Shown: positions 51,222-59,776 of the stretch, in pieces
Layout of the letters: each line of letters begins with the position of its first letter
Position numbering within the stretch: the stretch's first letter is position 1
Assembly (NCBI GenBank): GCA_027493615.1
Contig: JAOSKK010000012.1
Span: 62,001-126,000, forward strand
Length of the DNA stretch: 64,000 nt
From: Verrucomicrobiota bacterium
GTDB lineage: Bacteria > Verrucomicrobiota > Verrucomicrobiia > Limisphaerales > J093
Direction: 5' to 3'
Notes under the pieces: model-generated
What the model was told of the DNA's origin: nothing
Seen by the model: the letters and a program-made list of their open reading frames with translations, nothing else
The model's database searches: none
Translations under genes and position numbers: made by a program

Positions 51222-52703
51222 ATGCGCGACGACGTGCTCCTGAACTACATCAACGGCCGCTGGACCCCCGCGGAGCACCGTTCGCTGCTCCCCATCGAGA
51301 ACCCCAGCACCGGTGCCGTCCTCGGATTCGTTCCGTTGTCCACCGCAACGGAAGTTCACCGCGCCGTCGAGGCCGCGGCCGCCGCGTTTCCCGCCTGGAG
51401 CCGCACGCCCGCCACCCGCCGCACCCAACCCTTCTTTGCGCTGCTGGAGTTGCTCCGCCGGGACGAAGAGGCCCTGGCCCGCTCGATCACAGAGGAGAAC
51501 GGCAAGTCCCTGGCCGACGCCCGCGCCGAGGTGAAGCGGTTGATCGAGAACTGCGAGGTGGCCTGTGGTCTGCCCGTCCTGCAGCAGGGCGACAAGCTGG
51601 TGGGCGCGTCCGAGGGCATCGACGGCGAGGTGCTGCGCCTGCCGCTGGGCGTTTTCACCATGATCGCGCCATTCAATTTCCCAGGGATGGTGCCCTTTTG
51701 GTTCCTGCCCTACGCCATCGCGGCCGGCAACACGTACGTGGTCAAGCCGTCCGAACAAACCCCGCGCACGATGGACCGCCTGGCGCACCTGCTTGACCAG
51801 GTCGGTTTGCCAGCGGGGGTGTTCAACCTGGTGCATGGCGACCGGGTCGTGGCCCAGGCCTTCCTGGAACATCCCCAGGTCAAGGGCGTCTCGCTCGTCG
51901 GCTCGACGCGCACGTGCCGCGCCGTGGCCGAGACTTGCGCCCGCCACAAGAAGCGCTGCCAGGCCATGGGCGGGGCCAAGAACCACCTCGTCGTCATGCC
52001 GGATGCGCGCATGGAGGAGGTCATCCGCAACCTGCTCTCGTCCTGCTTCGGCTGTGCCGGACAACGCTGCATGGCAGCCTCCGCCATTGTCGCCGTCGGA
52101 CGCGAAACGCACGACCGGCTGTGCGAACGCCTGCTCGAGGCTTGTCGAAAGGTCATCGTCGCAAACCCACTCGATCCGGCGGTCGCCGAGGAACCCCTGT
52201 TGATGGGCCCGGTCATCTCGGCGCGCGCCAAGACTTCCATTGAGGCCTTGATCGAGACCGGCGTCCGTGAGGGGGCCAACCTGGTGCTCGACGGTCGCGG
52301 CGTGCAGGTGCGAGGCGGCGAGCAGGGCCACTTCCTGGGGCCGACCGTATTCACCGGCGTCCGGCCCGGCATGGTGATCCATCAGACCGAGATCTTCGGT
52401 CCCGTGGTGGTCATCCTGTGCGCCGCCACGTTTGACGAAGCCGTGCGGATCCTCAACGACCACCCCTACGGCAACGGGGCTTCGATCTACACCCAAAGCG
52501 GTTACTGGGCCCGCCGCTTCAAACTCGAGGTCGAATGCGGCATGATCGGCATCAATGTCGGCATCCCGGCGCCCGTCGCCCAACTGCCCTTCGGCGGCAT
52601 GAAGCTCTCGCAGTTCTCCGACATCAAGGCCCAAGGACGCGCGGTCATTGACTTCTTCACGGAACGCAAGGTGGTGACCGAACGCTACTGGCCTGAAGCC
52701 TGA
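51222..52703 (+). CDS. iolA: Methylmalonate-semialdehyde dehydrogenase (CoA-acylating)
   Basis: An intact 493-residue enzyme. IENPSTGAVLGFVPLSTATE, FTMIAPFNFPGMVPFWFLPY and GSTRTCRAVAETCARHKKRC lead to the catalytic cysteine in SSCFGCAGQRCMAASAIVAV. The C-terminus FTERKVVTERYWPEA is typical of the MmsA/IolA group. It converts malonate semialdehyde with CoA and NAD to acetyl-CoA and CO2, the last step of inositol breakdown. The TGA overlaps the iolB ATG (TGATG). Confidence 0.94.
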   Translation: MRDDVLLNYINGRWTPAEHRSLLPIENPSTGAVLGFVPLSTATEVHRAVEAAAAAFPAWSRTPATRRTQPFFALLELLRRDEEALARSITEENGKSLADARAEVKRLIENCEVACGLPVLQQGDKLVGASEGIDGEVLRLPLGVFTMIAPFNFPGMVPFWFLPYAIAAGNTYVVKPSEQTPRTMDRLAHLLDQVGLPAGVFNLVHGDRVVAQAFLEHPQVKGVSLVGSTRTCRAVAETCARHKKRCQAMGGAKNHLVVMPDARMEEVIRNLLSSCFGCAGQRCMAASAIVAVGRETHDRLCERLLEACRKVIVANPLDPAVAEEPLLMGPVISARAKTSIEALIETGVREGANLVLDGRGVQVRGGEQGHFLGPTVFTGVRPGMVIHQTEIFGPVVVILCAATFDEAVRILNDHPYGNGASIYTQSGYWARRFKLEVECGMIGINVGIPAPVAQLPFGGMKLSQFSDIKAQGRAVIDFFTERKVVTERYWPEA

Positions 52704-53589
52704 TGCAATACACCTCCGCGAACCTGCTCCTCCGCCCGTCCGCTTCTCCGGACGACCCGGATCTTGTCGTCGAGGTGACACCGGAGCGGGCCGGCTGGGA
52801 GTTCATTTCCTTCCAAGTCCGGCGGTTGGCCCCCGGCAGCTCCTGGTCGAGCATCAGTGGGGAACGCGAGGTTGCGCTGGTCAATTTCTCCGGCCGGTAT
52901 TCCGTGGCTTCCGACCGTGGCACGTGGACCGGGTGGGGCGGCCGCCCCGACGTCTTCAGCGGAGCGGCGCACGTGCTCTATCTGCCGCGTCGGACCGAGT
53001 TCACCGTGACGGCCGAAGCTGGTGGTGAAGTGGCGATAGCCGCCGTGCCGACGGACCAGGACCACGCCCCTTTCCTCACCACCCCCGCGCAGGTGAAACG
53101 TTACATCCGTGGCGGCGATAATGTGAGCCGGCAGATCAATGACCTCTTGCCACCCGGTTCCCCGGTGCATCGACTGGTCTTGGTCGAGGTCTACACTCCC
53201 GGCGGCAACTGGAGCAGCTACCCCCCGCACAAGCACGATCGTCACCAAGCGGCACCCGATGGCACGCTGATCGAGGCGGACTTGGAGGAGGTTTATTTCT
53301 ACAAGCTCGATCGCCCCGAAGGATGCGCTTACCAGTGGATCTACACGGATGCCAGCTCCCCCTCCACCAGGCGGGGCAGCCGATCGACGCCCTGATCCGG
53401 GTGGAACATAACTGTGCGGTGCTTGTCCCGGAGGGTTACCACCCCGTGACGTCCCTGCCCGGCTACACGACCTACTACCTGAACGTGCTGGCCGGAAGCG
53501 CCCAGAGCCTCGCCAACCAGGACGATCCCCGCTACGGCTGGGTGAAGGATACCTACCGCGCGATCGACCCGCGCCTGCCGCTCTACTGA
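52703..53589 (+). CDS. iolB: 5-deoxy-glucuronate isomerase, one frameshift
   Basis: About 295 residues of the bicupin KduI/IolB family. VTPERAGWEFISFQVRRLAP and GEREVALVNFSGRYSVASDR lie in the N-terminal cupin. The metal-binding motif is in GNWSSYPPHKHDRHQAAPDG, followed by EEVYFYKLDRPEGCAYQWIY. The frame breaks near 53355 and resumes HQAGQPIDALIRVEHNCAVL, then VPEGYHPVTSLPGYTTYYLN. It isomerises 5-deoxy-glucuronate to 2-deoxy-5-keto-gluconate. The start overlaps the iolA stop. Confidence 0.93.
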
Positions 53590-53620
53590 ACCGGCGTCCG
53601 CTGAGCCCACGCGTCTGCCC

Positions 53621-54651
53621 ATGCCCTCCACCACCCCCGCTACGATACGGTGCACATGGGACGCTCGTCGCTGGACCTTTACAGCAACGACGTCGGGGCG
53701 CGGTTCGAGGACATCACCAGCTTCGCCGCCTACGTGGGCGGATCGCCCACCAACATCAGTGTCGGAGGACGCCGTCTCGGGTTGAACACGGTCATCCTGA
53801 CGGCGCTGGGCGAGGATCCCGTGGGCGATTTCATCCTCAAGTTCCTCAAGGCCGAGGGCGTGGTCACGTGCTTCATCCCCTGCAAACCCGGTCATCGGAC
53901 CAGCGCGGTGGTGCTCGGGATCGAACCGCCGGACCGGTTCCCGCTCGTGTACTACCGGCACCATTGCGCCGACATCGAACTGACCATTGCCGATGTCCTG
54001 GCGGCGCCGGTGACGGATTGCCGGGTGTTCCAGTTCGCCGGAACGAACCTGAGTCGTGATCCGAGCCGGACGGCGACGTTGTTCGCGGCGGAGCGGGCGC
54101 GGCAGGCCGGGGTGGAGGTGGTGTTCGACCTGGATTTCCGGCCCGACCAATGGCACGACCCGCTCGCCTTCGGCGTCGCGGCGCGTTCGGCCCTACGTTC
54201 CGTGGACATTGTCATCGGCACGGAAGACGAGATTCGGGCCGCGGTACTGAGCGATCCGGCGCAGGTCGAGCACACGTCTTCGGTTTCGGATACGAAGGTC
54301 CGGGGCGACGCGGGCGACGCGGTGCGGCAACTCCTGTCGCTGGGTCCCCACGCCTTGCTGGAGAAGCGGGGCGAACGCGGGGCTCGTGTCCATTTCCGGG
54401 CGACCGCGGGTGGGATCGAGACGATCGAGGCCCCCGGCTATCCGGTGGCGATAGCGAACATCCTCGGCGCCGGCGACGCGTTCGCGGCGGGGTTCCTCTA
54501 CGGTCATCTGCATGGCTGGGGCTGGCGGAAGTCGGCGCGCCTGGGCAACGCCTGTGGGGCCATTGTGGTGACCCAGCATGGCTGTGCGAACTTCATGCCC
54601 ACGCTGGCAGAAGTGATGGCGTTCGTGGCTGATCGGGGAGGTCTGGAGTGA
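53621..54651 (+). CDS. iolC: 5-dehydro-2-deoxygluconokinase, one frameshift near the start
   Basis: A PfkB-family kinase of about 343 residues. The open frame from 53650 begins HMGRSSLDLYSNDVG, but IolC proteins start about ten residues earlier. The ATG at 53621 with one C restored in the run 53634-53638 gives MPSTTPRYDTVHMGRSSLDL. Other blocks are SFAAYVGGSPTNISVGGRRL, VFDLDFRPDQWHD and the catalytic NILGAGDAFAAGFLYGHLH. It phosphorylates 2-deoxy-5-keto-gluconate before aldol cleavage. An R3 element begins 5 bp after the stop. Confidence 0.94.
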
Positions 54652-54656
54652 CCGAA

Positions 54657-54813
54657 GGGGTCGGTTCATTATATGCTCCAATGCCCTCCAGCCGTGGCCG
54701 CGCACAAGGGAGAGTACAGCGTGTCTCGCCCTTTGCAGTCCCGCCCTCATCATCCCAGACCGGCTCATCATGCCTACTGACCCCCAGATTGGCGCATACT
54801 ATCTACTGACCCC
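54657..54813. repeat. R3 inverted-repeat element, copy 2
   Basis: The left arm GGGGTCGGTTCATTATATG (54657-54675) and right arm CATACTATCTACTGACCCC (54795-54813) match at 14 of 19 positions. An extra partial arm CCTACTGACCCC is at 54772-54783. The element fills the iolC-iolD gap and ends 5 bp before the iolD start codon. Confidence 0.7.
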
Positions 54814-54818
54814 GAAGC

Positions 54819-56701
54819 ATGAAACAACCCACCGAACAGCTCACCCTGGCGCAGGCCCTGGTCAGGTTCCTCATCCAACAACAGGTCGAACGCGACGGCC
54901 GCCGACAACCCTTCTTCGCCGGCTGCTTCGGCATCTTCGGTCACGGCAACGTGAGCGGCATCGGCCAGGCGCTCCAGCAGTATCCGAAGCTGCGGTACTA
55001 CCAGACCCGCAACGAGCAGGCCATGGTCCACACCGCCGTGGCCTATGCCAAGATGAAGAACCGACTCCAAACCCTGGTCTGCACGTCTTCGATCGGGCCC
55101 GGAGCCACCAACATGATCACCGGCGCCGCCGTCGCCACCACCAACCGCCTGCCCGTCCTGCTGCTGCCCGGCGACATCTTCGCCCGCCGCAACGTGGCCC
55201 CCGTGCTGCAGCAGCTCGAGTCGGAACACACCCAGGACATCTCGGTGAACGACTGCTTCAAGCCCGTGAGCCGGTATTGGGACCGCCTCTATCGTCCCGA
55301 CCAGCTTCTCACCGCGCTCCCCGAGGTCATGCGTGTGCTCACGAGTCCGGCCGAGACCGGTGCCGTGACGCTGGCCCTGCCCGAGGATGCCCAAACCGAG
55401 GCGTATGATTTTCCCACCGCGTTCTTCGCCCCGCGGGTCTGGTCCGTGCCCCGCAACCGGCCCGACGCCGCGGCCCTGCAGCGCGCGGCCGAGTGGATCC
55501 GCCAGTCCCGGCGTCCGTTGATCGTGGCCGGCGGCGGCGTGATCTACAGCGAGGCCACGGAGGTGCTGCGCAGATTCGTCGAGCAAACCGGCATGCCCGT
55601 CAGCGAGACCATGGCGGGCAAGGGCAGTCTGCGCTTTGACCACCCGCTCAACCTCGGCGCCATCGGCGTCACCGGCAACCTGGCTGCCAACCGCGCCGCG
55701 CGCACGGCGGATCTTGTCCTGGGCATCGGGACCCGCTACAGCGACTTCACCACGATGAGCAAGACCGCGTTTCAGGATCCGAAGGTACGCTTCGTAAACC
55801 TGAATGTGGCCGAGTTCGACGCCTGCAAGCACTATGGGCTGGCCCTCACCGGCGATGCCCGCGCGGGGCTCGAGGAGCTGGGGCGCCTGCTCAAGGGCTA
55901 CCAGACCCCCGCCACCCACCGTCGCGCCTGCGAACGCCTGCATTGCGAATGGGAGGCCGAAGTTGACCGGATCTATGCCCTCCGCCATCAACCGCTCCCC
56001 AGCCAGGGCGAACTGATCGGCGCCGTGAACACCCTGGGCGATCCCGACGCTGTGATGATCAACGCGGCGGGCAGCATGCCGGGGACCTGCACAAGCTGTG
56101 GCGCGCGCATCACCCGAAGCATTTCCACCTCGAGTACGGCTACAGTTGCATGGGCTACGAGATCGCCGGCGGGCTGGGCATCAAGATGGCCGACCCCCGG
56201 CGCGAGGTTTACGTCATGGTGGGCGATGGCAGTTACCTCATGCTCGGCAACGAGATCATCACCTCGATCCAGGAGGGCTACAAACTGACGATCATCCTCA
56301 TGGACAACAGCGGCTTCAACAGCATCGGCGGCTTGAGCCGGTCGCTGGGCCAGCAGGGCTTTGGCACCCGGTATGTCTATCCGCGACAAGGGCGGCTCCC
56401 CGGCGACGAGCCAGGGCCCGCGCCCAAGCCGCTGCCTGTGGATCTGGCCATGAACGCCCGCGGGTTGGGGGCGCACGTCATCGAGTGCCGGACCTACGAC
56501 GATTTCACCGCGGCGCTCGCGCAGGCCCGGGCGATCCCACACACCACACTCATCTACATCCGCAACGACCGCTATGCGGGCGTGGGCGGGTACGAGAGCT
56601 GGTGGGACGTGCCGCCGGCCGAAGTGAGCGAGATGCCCGCCGTTCGCAAGGCACGCAAGGCCTGGGAAGCTCGGCGGAAGCTCGAGCGCTATTACTGCTG
56701 A
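54819..56701 (+). CDS. iolD: 3D-(3,5/4)-trihydroxycyclohexane-1,2-dione hydrolase, one frameshift
   Basis: A thiamine-diphosphate enzyme of about 627 residues that opens the ring in inositol breakdown. The N-terminal part has CFGIFGHGNVSGIGQALQQY, YQTRNEQAMVHTAVAYAKMK with the ThDP-activating glutamate, and SIGPGATNMITGAAVATTNR. The frame breaks at 56081-56084 (G4, should be G5, giving GSMPGDLHKLWRARHPKHFH). The C-terminal part has EYGYSCMGYEIAGGLGIKMA and the ThDP motif MVGDGSYLMLGNEIITSIQE. The length and blocks match IolD, not acetolactate synthase. iolE follows 3 bp after the stop. Confidence 0.95.
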
Positions 56702-56704
56702 GCC

Positions 56705-57649
56705 GTGAAGACGCACACGATTCGCATCGGCAACGGACCCTGCTCCTGGGGTTCGCTCGAATTCGCCGAGCTCGAAGGCCAGGCCATCGGGTATGCCCAG
56801 ATGCTCGATGAACTTGCCGCCACGGGCTACGTCGGCACCGAGCTGGGCGATTGGGGTTATTTGCCGACCGACCCGGATGTGCTCACGCAGGAGCTGACCC
56901 GCCGCGGCCTTGCGCTGGTAGGGGCCTTTGTGCCGGTGGGGCTCAAGCACCCCGCCGCCCATGACGATGGCGAAGCCCGCGTGTTGCGCGTCGCGCGGCT
57001 GCTCGCCGCCGTGCACGAGCGCGCCCGGTTCGAGGTCCCGCCATTCCTGGTCCTCGCCGACGAGAACGGCACCGTCCCGGTCCGGACCCAGAACGCCGGG
57101 CGCGTGCAGCCCGAGTGGGGGCTCTCCGATGTCGAATGGTCCGTGTTCGCCGCGGGCGCCAATCGGATCGCTGGGGCGGTGAAACGCGAGGCCGGCTTGC
57201 GGACCGTGTTCCACCATCACTGCGCGGGCTACGTCGAGACGCCCGACGAGATCGCCCGGCTGTTGGCGCTGACGGATCCGGCGTTGCTGGGCCTCGTGTT
57301 CGACACCGGCCATTACACGTTCGGGTCCGGACGCTACGACGGCGCGAGCGTCCTGCAGGGCCTGGACCGCTTTGCGGACCGCGTGTGGTATGTGCATCTG
57401 AAGGACTGCAGCGCGACGGTCGCGCAGCGGTCGCGGGAGCAGGGCTGGGACTACTTTCAGGCCGTCCGGCAAGGCGTGTTCTGCGAATTGGGGCGCGGGG
57501 TTGTCGATTTCCCGGCCGTCCGCGACTGGTTGCACCGCCGCGGATACGCAGGGTGGGCGCTAGTTGAACAGGACGTCCTCCCCGGGCTGGGCACGCCCCG
57601 CGAGAGCGCCCAGCGGAACCGTGATTACTTGCGGTCGCTCGGCCTCTGA
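56705..57649 (+). CDS. iolE: Inosose dehydratase-like sugar isomerase/epimerase (IolE)
   Basis: An intact 315-residue xylose-isomerase-like TIM barrel starting at GTG 56705, three bases after the iolD stop. [20 protein letters not shown] begins it; [59 protein letters not shown] and [20 protein letters not shown] supply the metal-site residues. The family and position indicate dehydration of 2-keto-myo-inositol to the trihydroxycyclohexanedione. A related epimerase role is less likely because the pathway needs this step and no other candidate is present. Confidence 0.88.
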   Translation: MKTHTIRIGNGPCSWGSLEFAELEGQAIGYAQMLDELAATGYVGTELGDWGYLPTDPDVLTQELTRRGLALVGAFVPVGLKHPAAHDDGEARVLRVARLLAAVHERARFEVPPFLVLADENGTVPVRTQNAGRVQPEWGLSDVEWSVFAAGANRIAGAVKREAGLRTVFHHHCAGYVETPDEIARLLALTDPALLGLVFDTGHYTFGSGRYDGASVLQGLDRFADRVWYVHLKDCSATVAQRSREQGWDYFQAVRQGVFCELGRGVVDFPAVRDWLHRRGYAGWALVEQDVLPGLGTPRESAQRNRDYLRSLGL

Positions 57650-57658
57650 TCTCACGCC

Positions 57659-58678
57659 ATGCCAAATCCTCCTCTCACCCTGGGCTTGATCGGCGCCGGC
57701 CGCATCGGCCGGGTCCACGCTGAACACCTGCGTTGCCGCCTGCCCGAGGCCGATCTGATTGCGGTTGCGGACGTGGACGAAGCCGCGGCCCGGGCCTGCG
57801 CCGGGCAGTTCCGGATCCCGCTGAGCACGGCCGACTACCGCGAGATCCTCGCGGATCCGAAGGTCCAGGCGGTCGTGGTTTGCTCCTCGACGGACACGCA
57901 CACCGAGGTCATCCAGGCGGCGGCGGCGGCGGGCAAACACATCTTCTGCGAGAAGCCCATTGCCCCCGACCTGGCGCGCATCGACCAGGCGTTGGCGGCT
58001 GTGCACCGCGCCGGCGTGCTGCTCCAGGTGGGGTTCAACCGCCGGTTCGACGCCAACTTTCGTCGCGTCCGCCAGGCGGTCGTCCAGGGGGAGATTGGTG
58101 AACCTCATCAACTGCGGATCACGAGTCGCGACCCGGCGCCGCCGCCGCTTGAGTACGTGCGGCGTTCCGGCGGCATCTTCCTGGACATGACCATCCACGA
58201 CTTCGACATGGCGCGCTTTCTGGTCGGCAGCGAAGTCGGCGAGATCTATGCCACGGGCAGCGTCCGCGTCGATCCGGCCATCGGGACGGCAGGGGACTGG
58301 GACACCGCCACCGTGGTGCTGAAGTTCGTCAATGGGGTGGTCGGGGTCATCGAGAACAGCCGCCGCGCCGTGTACGGCTACGACCAGCGCGTCGAGGTCT
58401 TCGGCAGCGGTGGCAGCATCAGCGCGGACAACAACTATCCGAACGCCGCCGTCGTGAGCGGTGCCCGCAGCGTCCACCGGGATCTGCCGCTGAACTTCTT
58501 CATGGATCGCTACCTCGAGAGCTACCTGCAGGAGCTGCGCGAGTTCGTGCATGCCGTGCAGGCCGGCAGGTCTTCGCCCGTGTCGGGCGAAGACGGACGG
58601 GCTCCCGTGGTGCTGGCGCTCGCGGCGCGGAAGTCCTGCGAGTTGAACCGGCCTGTGCGCGTCGCCGACGTCGGCTGA
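57659..58678 (+). CDS. iolG: Inositol 2-dehydrogenase (Gfo/Idh/MocA family)
   Basis: An intact 339-residue NAD-dependent dehydrogenase. The Rossmann motif LGLIGAGRIGRVHAEHLRCR, the lysine motif GKHIFCEKPIAPDLARIDQA, and the catalytic Asp/His region GIFLDMTIHDFDMARFLVGS match IolG. It has no signal peptide, unlike the related Tat-exported protein at 46049. It oxidises myo-inositol to 2-keto-myo-inositol, the first step of the pathway. Confidence 0.93.
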   Translation: MPNPPLTLGLIGAGRIGRVHAEHLRCRLPEADLIAVADVDEAAARACAGQFRIPLSTADYREILADPKVQAVVVCSSTDTHTEVIQAAAAAGKHIFCEKPIAPDLARIDQALAAVHRAGVLLQVGFNRRFDANFRRVRQAVVQGEIGEPHQLRITSRDPAPPPLEYVRRSGGIFLDMTIHDFDMARFLVGSEVGEIYATGSVRVDPAIGTAGDWDTATVVLKFVNGVVGVIENSRRAVYGYDQRVEVFGSGGSISADNNYPNAAVVSGARSVHRDLPLNFFMDRYLESYLQELREFVHAVQAGRSSPVSGEDGRAPVVLALAARKSCELNRPVRVADVG

Positions 58679-58717
58679 ACCACCCGCGGCGCGCAGCGCG
58701 GTACCAGGGCGTTCCCG

Positions 58718-59731
58718 ATGATCGTCAGTCTCGGCAAATGGCGGCGGCTGCAGCAGGCGACGAGTGCCCGCGGCACGTTCACGGTGCTGGCGATCGATCA
58801 TCGGGGACCGTTGCGTCGCAAGCTGGCGGCCGCGCTGCCGGCCGAGGCCCTGGACGACGCCCTGGCCGGGCTCAAGGAGGACATCGTGCGGGAGCTCGGG
58901 CCCGGCGCATCGGCCGTGCTGCTGGATCCCGAGATCGGCGTGCCCCGTTGCCTGGCGCGGAGTGCGCTGCCCCCGCATGTGGGGCTGCTGGTGGCGCTCG
59001 ATACCGGCTCGACCGGTGACCCTCGTGAGCTGAAGACCGGCTTGGTGCCAGATTGGGGTGTGGAACCGAGCCTGCGGATCGGCGCCGTCGGGGCGAAGCT
59101 CCTCGTGTACTACCACCCGGAGGCAGAGGACGCGGGGCAGGTGGAGGCGCTCGTGCTGAGTATCGGACAAGCCTGTGTGTCGGCTGAGCTGCCTTTCTAC
59201 CTCGAGCCGCTGGCGTACGACCCCGTGAACCGGGTGCCCGTCTCTCCTCGCGCGAGCGGCGGCGGGTGGTGATCAAGACGGCGCGCCGGCTCGTGCCCCT
59301 GGGAGTGGACGTCCTCAAGGCTGAGTTCCCTGTTCAGATGGCCGAGGAGCCTGACGAGGCGTTGTGGCGTGAAGCCTGTGCGGAGCTGACGGCGGTTTGT
59401 CGGGTCCCGTGGGTGCTGCTGTCGGGGGGTTCCGTTTGAAGACTTCCTGCGCCAGACGCGGACCGCCGGTGAAGCGGGTGCTTCAGGGGTGATTGCGGGT
59501 CGGGCGTTGTGGGACGGCGCGGTGAGCGTGGACGCGGCAACGCGCCGGGCGTTCTTAACCTCGGTCGCGGCGGACCGTCTGCGTCGGCTCAGGGAACTCT
59601 GCGATTCGGTGGCTCGTCCGATGGACGCGATCTGCCAACCGGAACCGGGCCTGCGGCTGCCCGGGGTTGGCTGCGGGGCTGAGGGGCAAGATACCGGGGC
59701 CTTTGGGTCGTTGCCGCGTGGCGCATACTAG
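58718..59731 (+). CDS. LacD-type class I aldolase, probable deoxyketogluconate-6-phosphate aldolase, two frameshifts
   Basis: About 337 residues. Blocks include RGTFTVLAIDHRGPLRRKLA, SAVLLDPEIGVPRCLAR, GAVGAKLLVYYHPEAEDAGQ and PFYLEPLAYDP. After a break near 59250 comes KTARRLVPLGVDVLKAEFPV with the expected Schiff-base lysine region. After a break near 59425 (G6, should be G7) comes LLSGGVPFEDFLRQTRTAGE. This is the tagatose-1,6-bisphosphate aldolase (LacD) family. Its place at the end of the inositol operon suggests it replaces the class II IolJ that cleaves 2-deoxy-5-keto-gluconate-6-phosphate. The last residues RGAY and the TAG stop lie in repeat R3, and the 30 residues before them look unconserved. 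Confidence 0.85.
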
Positions 59732-59742
59732 CTACTGACCCC
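59724..59742 (+). repeat. R3 arm, solitary copy
   Basis: CATACTAGCTACTGACCCC is one R3 arm without a recognisable left partner. It contains the TAG stop of the aldolase frame. Beyond it the HzsA-like gene converges. Confidence 0.65.
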
Positions 59743-59776
59743 TCTTCCCAACAAGTTGTCGTGGTCCGACCCGGCC

